A DNA stretch of 30,453 nucleotides. It comes from a virus. The DNA lies in the IMG/VR virus record IMGVR_UViG_3300025141_000496, positions 1-30,453 of that record; one strand, 5' to 3'. Below, piece after piece: positions 9,559 to 15,983 of the stretch. The notes under the pieces were generated by a model. That model was not told where the DNA came from and did not search any database. It saw nothing but the letters and a program-made list of their open reading frames with translations. How positions within the stretch are numbered: position 1 is the stretch's first letter; every line of letters starts with the position of its first letter. Position numbers and translations under genes: made by a program.

Positions 9559-9994
9559 TTTAAAAGAGTTAACAACCAGCCAAACAGCTGAACGAAAAGG
9601 CATTGATAATACCCCTGGACCCGAGCACCAAGAGAACCTACAATCACTCTGTACGGCCATCCTACAGCCCGTTCGAGACCATTTTGGGAAGGTTGTGACC
9701 ATTTCCAGCGGCTATCGCTCTCCAGAGCTGTGTACAGCCATAGGCTCAAAAATCACGAGTCAACATGCAAAAGGCCAGGCGGCGGACTTCGAAATCTTTG
9801 GAGTATCTAATAAAGCTCTTGCTGATTATATTGATTCGGAACTTCATTACGATCAACTCATTCTCGAGTACTGGAAAGAATCAGATCCAAATTCAGGCTG
9901 GGTGCACTGCTCATTTTCCGAAGGTAACAACAGGAAACAATACTTGAGAGCTTACAAAGAAGATGGTAGCACTAAGTACGAATCTATGGTGTGA
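9536..9994 (+). CDS. Endolysin, peptidase M15 (D-Ala-D-Ala carboxypeptidase-like)
   Basis: A 152-residue soluble protein with the M15 zinc-peptidase pattern. SGYRSPELCTAIG (58-70) is followed by SQHAKGQAADFEI, giving SxHxxGxAxD with His77 and Asp84. The third zinc ligand is His124 in GWVHCSF. Family knowledge: such phage enzymes cleave peptide cross-links in peptidoglycan at lysis. No signal peptide is present, so release should depend on a holin, consistent with the holin-like gene at 9143. The start is fixed by AAAGGAG seven bases upstream. Local base composition is noticeably richer in G+C than its neighbours (about 9560-9780), a possible sign of recent acquisition. Confidence 0.9.
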   Translation: MNLTKNFSLKELTTSQTAERKGIDNTPGPEHQENLQSLCTAILQPVRDHFGKVVTISSGYRSPELCTAIGSKITSQHAKGQAADFEIFGVSNKALADYIDSELHYDQLILEYWKESDPNSGWVHCSFSEGNNRKQYLRAYKEDGSTKYESMV

Positions 9995-10022
9995 GAAGAC
10001 ACACAATAAAAAATTTTATCAC

Positions 10023-10104
10023 TTGTAATTTATTATAAATAATATATATTAATCTTAAGAGTGCTTTAGGAGGCTCTTATATTATTAACTGTCTAACAAG
10101 GAGG
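10023..10104 (+). promoter_or_regulatory. Candidate promoter and hairpin leader of hsp20
   Basis: The 115 bp gap before hsp20 holds TTGTAA (10023-10028), 16 bp, then TATATT (10045-10050), which would start RNA near 10057. The RNA would open with a hairpin, TAAGAG (10056-10061) pairing with CTCTTA (10074-10079), whose loop contains AGGAGG. The strong ribosome-binding site AAGGAGG lies at 10098-10104, five bases before the ATG. The hairpin could be an RNA control element or a terminator of the late block, though no U-run follows. Confidence 0.4.
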
Positions 10105-10109
10105 TTATT

Positions 10110-10517
10110 ATGACTGATCTAATAAACTTAAACAATTTCCTAAACAATGCAATCGGCTTCGAAGATTTCTTCGATAGATTTCACCGTTTGCCTACTATCA
10201 ATGCAGGCTTTCCGCATTACAATATAAAGAAAGCTGGAGAAGATAAATACACTCTTGAAATGGCGTTAGCTGGCTATAAAAAGTCAGATATTAAAGTCAA
10301 TGTTCAAGACGGTGTGTTATCAATTGAAGGAAGTTCTTCTGAAGACAAAGAAGACTTTGTTCATAAAGGCATTGCCAAAAGATCATTCAAACGTCAGCTA
10401 CAATTAGCTGAGTATGTAGAATGCAATGGGGCTAAGTTAGAAGATGGAATGTTAAAAATAAATTTAAAACACAATCCACCAGAAGAAAAACGAGCAAAAG
10501 AAATTCTTATAAAATAA
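10110..10517 (+). CDS. Hsp20/IbpA-type small heat-shock protein
   Basis: A 135-residue alpha-crystallin-domain protein. Recognisable segments are FPHYNIKKAGEDKYTLEMAL (about 34-53), AGYKKSDIKVNV (54-65), GVLSIEG (68-74), GIAKRSFKRQLQLAEYVE (88-105) and GAKLEDGMLKINLKH (107-121). These are the class A IbpA-like pattern. Family knowledge: ATP-independent holdase chaperones; phage copies are frequent in marine phages and are thought to help virion protein folding or stress survival. The strongest ribosome-binding site in the window precedes it, predicting high expression. It forms a separate unit between the lysis genes and the repeat region. Confidence 0.93.
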   Translation: MTDLINLNNFLNNAIGFEDFFDRFHRLPTINAGFPHYNIKKAGEDKYTLEMALAGYKKSDIKVNVQDGVLSIEGSSSEDKEDFVHKGIAKRSFKRQLQLAEYVECNGAKLEDGMLKINLKHNPPEEKRAKEILIK

Positions 10518-10561
10518 GGATTTTAAAATTTATGCGCGCGGATTTTAAAATTTCTGCGCGC
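10518..10561 (+). repeat. 22 bp tandem duplication
   Basis: Two adjacent copies of a 22 bp unit begin directly after the hsp20 stop: 10518-10539 and 10540-10561. Each reads GGATTTTAAAATTT, then A or C, then TGCGCGC, differing at one base. Each joins an AT palindrome (ATTTTAAAAT) to a GCGCGC block, unlike the surrounding sequence. Confidence 0.85.
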
Positions 10562-10589
10562 CTCGCGTGTATATCCTACTAAATCCATG
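10547..10589 (+). repeat. Direct repeat flanking the oxygenase gene, left copy
   Basis: About 43 bp containing TTCTGCGCGCCTCGCG, then TGTATATCCTA and TCCATG. It recurs at 11131-11172 with three substitutions and one indel. The two copies bracket the gene at 10625-11131. It overlaps the second unit of the 22 bp tandem repeat. Confidence 0.85.
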
Positions 10590-10590
10590 C

Positions 10591-10618
10591 TTGCTATTAT
10601 TTTAAAATAATTTATAAT
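10591..10618 (+). promoter_or_regulatory. Sigma70-type promoter, leaderless GTG gene
   Basis: TTGCTA (10591-10596), 16 bp spacer, TATAAT (10613-10618). Six bases (GTCTTC) separate the -10 box from the GTG at 10625, so RNA should start at the start codon. No ribosome-binding site is present between them, consistent with a leaderless mRNA. Confidence 0.65.
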
Positions 10619-10624
10619 GTCTTC

Positions 10625-11131
10625 GTGATCATAGAGGACGAAAGTATATTTAAGGCGAAGGAAAAACAGTATATTGATTCTGTTATTCTAGGCGGAGATA
10701 TTGCTTTTTTCTGGTCTCCTAATCAGGTTAAGAACGATGGAAAACCTTTTCTTTCTCATACTTTAATTCATCGAGACACTCACCAGATTCGTTCACCTCA
10801 CGCTGCTTTTTTTACAGAGCTCGCAACAAAATTTATAAAGAAACATAAACTTAACTTCCGAGTTTTTTTACGAGGAAGTATTAACTTAACTTTTCCTATA
10901 AAAGAAAAAGGAACACCTCATCGAGATCATGATTTTTCTCATCAACAAATCATTATGTATTTAAATAAGAGTAAGGGTGGATCAACCGTTATTCTTTCTG
11001 ACAAACAGAAAATTATAAAAACTATTGAACCAAAACAATTTAAAATGGTTTCCTTTGACGGAAGTTATTTACATTATCAAAACTATCCAAACAAAGGGCG
11101 CCGAGTGGCAGCTGTGATAACCTTTATTTGA
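10625..11131 (+). CDS. 2-oxoglutarate/Fe(II)-dependent oxygenase-like protein
   Basis: A 168-residue protein with the double-stranded beta-helix oxygenase pattern. TPHRDHDFSHQQIIMYLN supplies HxD (His99, Asp101). GGSTVIL (118-124) and FDGSYLHYQNYPNKGRRVAA supply the distal His150 and Arg159/Arg160 for 2-oxoglutarate. Family knowledge: these enzymes hydroxylate proteins, nucleic acids or small molecules, and single-domain versions are common in marine phages with unknown substrates. The GTG start is chosen because the promoter -10 box ends seven bases before it and no ribosome-binding site exists. The gene is bracketed by direct repeats and stands apart from the surrounding operons, as expected for an inserted moron-type cassette. 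Confidence 0.85.
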   Translation: MIIEDESIFKAKEKQYIDSVILGGDIAFFWSPNQVKNDGKPFLSHTLIHRDTHQIRSPHAAFFTELATKFIKKHKLNFRVFLRGSINLTFPIKEKGTPHRDHDFSHQQIIMYLNKSKGGSTVILSDKQKIIKTIEPKQFKMVSFDGSYLHYQNYPNKGRRVAAVITFI

Positions 11132-11172
11132 AAATTCTGCGCGCCTCGCGCGTATATCCTATTATATCCATG
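11131..11172 (+). repeat. Direct repeat flanking the oxygenase gene, right copy
   Basis: Second copy of the 10547-10589 element, starting at the last base of the oxygenase stop and running into the 3' end of the convergent helicase gene. Its core GCGCG-CCT-CGCGC (about 11140-11152) can fold into a tight GC hairpin. Placed between convergent genes it could act as a two-way transcription stop, though no U-run follows. Confidence 0.8.
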
Positions 11173-12592
11173 ATTTAAGCTCCTCCCCAAGAACTTCTGA
11201 AGCTATATTTATTTTTTTACGCAGAGATTTCACAATTTTTTCATCCACGGTATCTTGCGCATTGATGTCTACATAAGTAACAGATTTCTTTTGTCCAATT
11301 CGATGCGCACGGTCCTCGGACTGTAATCGCTTCTCTAGGTCATATCCATTAGAATAGTAAATTACCGTGTTTGCAGCCGTCAAAGTAATGCCATAGCCGC
11401 CTGTAGAGGGCGTTCCAACAAGAAACCGGCACTTAGGGTCGGACTGAAATTTCTTAATATTGCCCTGTCTTTTATCTTGTGGCGTTAATCCAAAATAATC
11501 AACCACGGAACCCGGACCATAAACTTTATTAATTTCTTTAATAATATCTTTTATATCCCATTGGTAGTGAGCCCAAATAATAGCTTTACCTTCTGTCTCT
11601 TCTAAAATATCCATTAATTCTCCTATCCTGTTATTAGAAATTCTTTGAGTAGTCCCATCATCTGCAGTAAAATGCCCGCATGTAATTTGATGAAGTCTCA
11701 TGAGTTGAGTTAATGCATTAACCGTAGTCACTTGTTTTCCGTTTAAAACAGCTAAAGCTTCTTTTTTCATTTGTTCATATAACTTTTTTTGATCTGGAGA
11801 TAGAGCAATCTGTCTTTTAATAAATATTTTATCTGGTAAATCTAAACAATCTTCTTTTAATACTCTATAAGAAAAATTTTTAAGAGAATCAGATAATTCA
11901 CCTAAATTTTTAAATTTATGCACTACCTGAATAGATCGACCATGCATGTGCAAAGTTTTCATTTCAGCATATCTATTTCTAAAAGAATAATAAGAATTAA
12001 AATCCAACAACCACGGACTTAAAAATTGACATTGACTATATAAATCTAATGGATTTTTAGTAACAGGAGATCCTGTCATAATTCTTCTATATTTAGCTTT
12101 AATAGATAAATTAAGAATGTTTTTTGTTCTTTTAGCATTAGGATTTTTGATAGTCGTTGACTCATCAATAACCATTAAAGTATTATGAGAAGAGATAAAT
12201 TTTGCAGCGAAATTAGTTCCTTTAGAAGTGCTTAAGGCTTCAACATTCATAATTAAAATATGAAGTTGTTCTCCTACCTTAAATAAAGTATCTAATTTTT
12301 CTTGCTGACCTTTTGTAATGTTAGCTTGCCACAATATTGTCGTATTCTCTATATGATTGGCTAAATGTGTAGGTAACTCATTTGTATACCAAGTTCCCAC
12401 AACACCTTTAGGTGCAACAATTAAAAGTCCATCAATCTTACCTTTATCATAAAGCATGGCAGCATTATCAATTAATACTTTAGTCTTACCTGTACCCATT
12501 TCCATAAAATAGGCATAAGTTTCTTTATTCCATGATTTTTCCAAAGCAGTAAATTGATGTGCGTATGGTTTTGTTTTAAATTTATAATTCAT
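11162..12592 (-). CDS. SNF2-like superfamily 2 helicase/ATPase
   Basis: A 476-residue SF2 ATPase. Visible motifs are Q-like AHQ (11-13), Walker A EMGTGKTK (31-38), a DEAH-type box VIDEST (141-146), motif III TGSPVTKN (173-180), and C-terminal SNF2 motifs GYGITLTAANTVIYY and QSEDRAHRIGQ. Its compact size, without a large insert, is typical of phage SNF2/DarB-type helicases, which translocate on dsDNA and are thought to act in replication, recombination or host-defence evasion. It is the only minus-strand gene in the left two thirds, transcribed from the symmetrical promoter at 12611-12644. A purine-rich AGAAAGAAG leader precedes the ATG. Confidence 0.9.
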   Translation of the reverse strand: MNYKFKTKPYAHQFTALEKSWNKETYAYFMEMGTGKTKVLIDNAAMLYDKGKIDGLLIVAPKGVVGTWYTNELPTHLANHIENTTILWQANITKGQQEKLDTLFKVGEQLHILIMNVEALSTSKGTNFAAKFISSHNTLMVIDESTTIKNPNAKRTKNILNLSIKAKYRRIMTGSPVTKNPLDLYSQCQFLSPWLLDFNSYYSFRNRYAEMKTLHMHGRSIQVVHKFKNLGELSDSLKNFSYRVLKEDCLDLPDKIFIKRQIALSPDQKKLYEQMKKEALAVLNGKQVTTVNALTQLMRLHQITCGHFTADDGTTQRISNNRIGELMDILEETEGKAIIWAHYQWDIKDIIKEINKVYGPGSVVDYFGLTPQDKRQGNIKKFQSDPKCRFLVGTPSTGGYGITLTAANTVIYYSNGYDLEKRLQSEDRAHRIGQKKSVTYVDINAQDTVDEKIVKSLRKKINIASEVLGEELKSWI

Positions 12593-12610
12593 AATTTTTC
12601 TTCTTTCTAG

Positions 12611-12644
12611 TTGACAATATAACTATCAAACATTATATTGTCAA
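12611..12644. promoter_or_regulatory. Perfectly symmetrical divergent promoter pair (34 bp)
   Basis: A 12 bp perfect inverted repeat, TTGACAATATAA and TTATATTGTCAA, separated by 10 bp. On the plus strand it gives TTGACA (12611-12616), 17 bp, TATATT (12634-12639). On the minus strand it gives the identical TTGACA, 17 bp, TATATT. Plus-strand RNA should start at about 12646, next to the ATG at 12647. Minus-strand RNA should start near 12609 with a 17-nt leader. The same palindrome could also bind a dimeric repressor. Confidence 0.8.
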
Positions 12645-12646
12645 GC

Positions 12647-13012
12647 ATGAAAGAAAAAAAGTTACCAACTGTATATGTAATACAAGAAGTGCCGGGGACT
12701 AGAGAAGGTCGTCCTAAAATTAATATTTTAGGAGCTGCAGAATACGGGACATTTAAATTTTTATTACCTGAACTTTCTCAAATAATTTTTTCACCAGGTC
12801 CTTTGATTTTTAAACTAAGAAAAGAATTAGCTGATTATCAAACAACCGATCATTTATTATTAACAGGAGATCCTGCCATCATTGGCGTTGCCTGTTCTAT
12901 AGTATCTGATATAACGAATGGTAAATACAACTTACTAAAGTGGGATAAACAAGAAAGAAAATATTATTCCATTGCTATAAACTTATACGAGAAAGGAAAA
13001 ATAGATGAGTAA
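12647..13012 (+). CDS. Conserved hypothetical protein, leaderless
   Basis: A 121-residue protein containing GAAEYGTFKFLLPE, LADYQTTDHLLLTGDP and SDITNGKYNLLKWDKQE, segments I associate with an uncharacterised marine-phage family next to replication genes. No catalytic motif is visible. A TTG three codons upstream (12638) would extend the frame, but it lies inside the -10 box. The ATG, seven bases after the -10, is the better start and implies leaderless translation. It overlaps the next gene by 8 nt and starts the replication operon. Confidence 0.75.
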   Translation: MKEKKLPTVYVIQEVPGTREGRPKINILGAAEYGTFKFLLPELSQIIFSPGPLIFKLRKELADYQTTDHLLLTGDPAIIGVACSIVSDITNGKYNLLKWDKQERKYYSIAINLYEKGKIDE

Positions 13013-13559
13013 AATAGATTTTGAAAAAGACCAACAAGAGATTATCCAAAAAACGGATAACATTCAATCTTTGGCTGATCAAGTTGAAAAATTAGAAGCT
13101 TTAAAAGCTACACTTGAACAACAAGAAAAAAATATAAAACACACAAAAAAAGAATTAGAACATGTTTCGGGAGAATTAATTCCAACCATGATGAGTGAAA
13201 TGGGTTTATCTCATTTAAAACTTATGGATGGATCTTCAGTAGATGTTAAACCAAATTATAGCGCAACTATCACTATTGCAAATAGAGAAGCTGCGTTTAA
13301 CTGGCTTCGTGACAATGGATTAGGTGATATTATCAAAAATGATATTACTGTATCTTTTGGCAAAAACGAAGAAAACAAGGCGGCAGATTATGCTGCCCTT
13401 GCACAAGAGCGTGGGTATCAACCAACACAAAAGCTGAAGGTTGAGCCCATGACTCTTAAAGCGCTAGTCCGTGAGCGTATTGAGGCGGGTAAAGACATGC
13501 CAACGGAACTTTTCAACATTTATGTTGGAAATAAAACAACAATAAAAAGGAAACAATAA
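13005..13559 (+). CDS. Conserved phage protein with N-terminal coiled coil
   Basis: A 184-residue protein. Residues 1-55 form a coiled coil (VEKLEALKATLEQQEKNIKH). The rest contains HLKLMDGSSVDVKPNYSATI, NREAAFNWLRDNGLGDIIKN and MTLKALVRERIEAGKDMPTE. This C-terminal pattern recurs in uncharacterised proteins of many phage replication regions; Siphovirus Gp157-like proteins have a broadly similar layout, but I cannot make the assignment. It is followed at 3 nt by the putative ssDNA-binding gene, suggesting a DNA replication or recombination role. Confidence 0.75.
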   Translation: MSKIDFEKDQQEIIQKTDNIQSLADQVEKLEALKATLEQQEKNIKHTKKELEHVSGELIPTMMSEMGLSHLKLMDGSSVDVKPNYSATITIANREAAFNWLRDNGLGDIIKNDITVSFGKNEENKAADYAALAQERGYQPTQKLKVEPMTLKALVRERIEAGKDMPTELFNIYVGNKTTIKRKQ

Positions 13560-13561
13560 AC

Positions 13562-14323
13562 ATGAACCAAGTACAAAGAAAAGAAGAAGCAGGTGCATTG
13601 TCTACGAATTTATTCGAAGCGGATGCAGGTGCGGGCTCTCAGAATATGACGCAGGAAGATCTTGCGTTACCCTTTCTGAAAGTTTTAGGACAATTATCTC
13701 CAGAGGTTAATAAACAAAACGCCAAGTTTATTAGCGGAGCAGAACCTGGAATGATTGTAAACAGCGTGACCAAAGAGCTTTATGATGGAGCCAAAGGTAT
13801 AAATGTTATACCTGTTCATTATGAAAGACAGTATGTCGAATGGCAAGACAGAGGTCAAACAGGAAATGCTCCTGTAGCAATCCATAGTGCAGATAGTGAT
13901 ATCGTGAGTACAACGACTCGTGATAAATCTTGGAAGGATAGATTACCTAATGGTAACTATCTAGAAAACACTGCGAATCATTTTGTGATTCATATGGGTA
14001 AAACTCCCTCAACAGCGTTGATATCCATGAAGGCGACTCAATTAAAAATTAGTCGTAAATGGAACTCCATGATGATGGGTCTTAAGCTACAAGGTAAAAA
14101 CGGTTTATTTACACCACCAACATATAGCCACATTTATAATTTAAAAACTGTTCAAATGTCGAATGACAAAGGAACATGGTTTGGATGGGATGTAACTAAA
14201 GTTGGTCCAGTGACAGATAAAGGTGTTTATTCTATTGCTAAAACTTTTGCGGAAAAAAATAGCAAAGGTTTGGTAAAAGTTAAACACGGATCTGAAGAAT
14301 CAAAAAGCGATTCACCTTATTAA
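13562..14323 (+). CDS. Putative ssDNA-binding / replication protein
   Basis: A 253-residue protein containing EDLALPFLKVLGQLSPEV (33-50), YDGAKGINVIPVHYERQYVE (74-93), SMKATQLKISRKWNSMM (154-170) and WFGWDVTKVGPV (208-219), ending in a short polar tail (SEESKSDSPY). The arrangement, between a coiled-coil protein and the primase and with a charged C-terminus, fits phage proteins commonly annotated as ssDNA-binding. I see no diagnostic OB-fold motif, so the function is inferred from resemblance and position. Confidence 0.7.
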   Translation: MNQVQRKEEAGALSTNLFEADAGAGSQNMTQEDLALPFLKVLGQLSPEVNKQNAKFISGAEPGMIVNSVTKELYDGAKGINVIPVHYERQYVEWQDRGQTGNAPVAIHSADSDIVSTTTRDKSWKDRLPNGNYLENTANHFVIHMGKTPSTALISMKATQLKISRKWNSMMMGLKLQGKNGLFTPPTYSHIYNLKTVQMSNDKGTWFGWDVTKVGPVTDKGVYSIAKTFAEKNSKGLVKVKHGSEESKSDSPY

Positions 14324-14325
14324 TC

Positions 14326-14382
14326 ATCTAGCCAAGCTAGATTCCTAGGATTGGGCGTGGAAGCGAGAGTGAAAACGCCCAA
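14326..14382 (+). other. Structured intergenic element before primase gene
   Basis: The 68 bp gap holds three dyads in a row. ATCTAG/CTAGAT (14326-14342, 5-nt loop) is followed by the palindrome TCCTAGGA (14343-14350) and then TTGGGCGT/ACGCCCAA (14351-14358 and 14375-14382, 16-nt loop). No U-run follows, so a simple intrinsic terminator is unlikely. Possible roles are an RNA processing or attenuation element, or a protein-binding site. The ATG of the primase gene follows 9 nt later. Confidence 0.5.
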
Positions 14383-14391
14383 GACAAAATT

Positions 14392-15912
14392 ATGAGTATA
14401 AATAAATTTAAAGAAATATTTAAAGGGCTAGAACGTGCGCATGGTTGCACTAAAATAAATACGGCTGGAGAAAATGGTGTTAAAGTAAAAGGCCAATCTT
14501 TTGTGGTACGTCAACCTGTAACAGAAGAGCTTTGGTTGAAACATTTAGAAGGGTCACAAAGTTTAGGAATTATTCCAATTAATGATGACAACCAATGTCA
14601 ATGGGGGTGCGTAGATATTGACTCATACGCAGGCTTTGATCATAAAAAATTAATAAATCAAATAAAACAATTAAATTTACCTTTAGTAGTGTGTCGATCC
14701 AAAAGTGGAGGAGCACATGTCTTTCTGTTTACCACAGAACCAGTTTCAGCAGAAAGAATGAGAGACAAACTTACAGAAATAAAAACAGCGCTAGGTTACG
14801 GAGGATCCGAAGTTTTTCCAAAACAGATAAAATTAAAATCCCAAGATGATACGGGAAATTTCTTAAATTTACCATACTTTAATGGGGACAATACAACACG
14901 ATATGCTTTTCTTTCTAATGGTGAAGCGGCCAATCTAAGTGGTTTTTATGGAGAGTATGATAGAAGTAAACAAACTGCAGAACAATTTAAAAACATAAAA
15001 ATAGAAAGACCTAAATCAGAATATGATGATGCACCACCTTGTATTGAACTTATGTCTATGAACAAAGTTCTTGAAGGAGACAAGGGAGGAGGTAGGGATA
15101 ATGCTCTTTTTCATTATGCGGTCTACGCAAAAAAGAAATGGCCTAGTGAGTGGAAAACTCAAATAACTTTATTTAATGCTACTTCATGTGAACCTCCATA
15201 CGAAGAAGCAGGTGTAGCAAGAATTATAGCCCAACATGAGAAAAAAGAATGGGGATACAAATGTAACGACGTTCCTATGTGTAATCTTTGTGATAAAAAA
15301 TTATGTAGAACTAGAAAGTTTGGGATAGGAGATGAAATTGTATTTCCTGCATTGACGGATTTACAAAAAATTAAATTAGAAAAACCTTATTATTATCTTA
15401 ATGTTGATGGAGAAAGATTACATTTAGAAAATGTTAAATTTTTAAAACAACAAAGTCTATTCCAGGAAGCATGTATGGAACAACTGGATTTTAAACCCCC
15501 AACAGTTAAACCTAAAGATTGGGACACCATTATAAACCCATTAATGAAGAACCACGAACCTGTGGAACCACCTGAAGGTGTAACAACACCCGATCAATTA
15601 AAAAGTCATTTAGAAGAGTTTTGTTTGAACCGACACATTGGCTCGGATGTTAGTGATCTTAAAAAAGGAGGAGTGTGGTCTCATGGAGGATATCATCATT
15701 TTGTTTTTAGTATGTTTTACAGTAAGTTTTTAGTGAGACAAAGATGGGAAATAAATTATCAACGTACAGCACAAATGTTGAAAGATCATTGTAATTGTGA
15801 TGACAAAAAAAGAGTGGGAAAAGAACGTGTTTCTGTTTTTACAGTAAAAGAATTTGACAAGAAAAAAGAAGATTATAAACAAAAAGAATTAAAACCCAAG
15901 GATGTATTTTGA
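14392..15912 (+). CDS. Archaeo-eukaryotic-type primase (TOTE/AEP-like)
   Basis: A 506-residue protein with an AEP catalytic core. LGIIPINDDNQCQWGCVDID provides the metal-binding Asp75 and Asp77, RSKSGGAHVFLF the His109 motif, and GGSEVFPKQ plus GNFLNLPYF the third conserved region. This order matches the primase domain of TOTE/PrimPol-like proteins. A Cys cluster, C291-x5-C297-x2-C300-x4-C305, probably binds zinc or an iron-sulfur cluster. The C-terminal 180 residues are unassigned. Family knowledge: synthesises primers, sometimes with polymerase activity. It sits directly upstream of the UvrD-like helicase and polymerase, giving a compact replisome with no DnaB/T7-type helicase-primase in view. 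Confidence 0.85.
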   Translation: MSINKFKEIFKGLERAHGCTKINTAGENGVKVKGQSFVVRQPVTEELWLKHLEGSQSLGIIPINDDNQCQWGCVDIDSYAGFDHKKLINQIKQLNLPLVVCRSKSGGAHVFLFTTEPVSAERMRDKLTEIKTALGYGGSEVFPKQIKLKSQDDTGNFLNLPYFNGDNTTRYAFLSNGEAANLSGFYGEYDRSKQTAEQFKNIKIERPKSEYDDAPPCIELMSMNKVLEGDKGGGRDNALFHYAVYAKKKWPSEWKTQITLFNATSCEPPYEEAGVARIIAQHEKKEWGYKCNDVPMCNLCDKKLCRTRKFGIGDEIVFPALTDLQKIKLEKPYYYLNVDGERLHLENVKFLKQQSLFQEACMEQLDFKPPTVKPKDWDTIINPLMKNHEPVEPPEGVTTPDQLKSHLEEFCLNRHIGSDVSDLKKGGVWSHGGYHHFVFSMFYSKFLVRQRWEINYQRTAQMLKDHCNCDDKKRVGKERVSVFTVKEFDKKKEDYKQKELKPKDVF

Positions 15913-15983
15913 TGAGCACTGATTTGTTATTTTTAGTTGCACTTACAGCTTATTTTATATTGAAATTAAATTTAGGAATATGA
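15912..15983 (+). CDS. 23-residue single-TM microprotein
   Basis: An ORF of 23 codons, MSTDLLFLVALTAYFILKLN and three more residues, almost entirely one hydrophobic helix with a basic C-terminal flank. Its ATG overlaps the primase TGA by one base and its TGA overlaps the helicase ATG (ATGA). This end-to-end coupling fills the only gap between the two genes and is the main evidence. A membrane anchor or regulator is possible; function unknown. Confidence 0.55.
   Translation: MSTDLLFLVALTAYFILKLNLGI

Noticed and set aside
9989-10004. GTGTG/CACAC dyad at the endolysin stop as terminator
   Set aside because: The stem is only 5 bp and an A-run, not a T-run, follows.
12638-12646. TTG start for the gene at 12647
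   Set aside because: The TTG lies in the -10 box and would probably be upstream of the transcript start.
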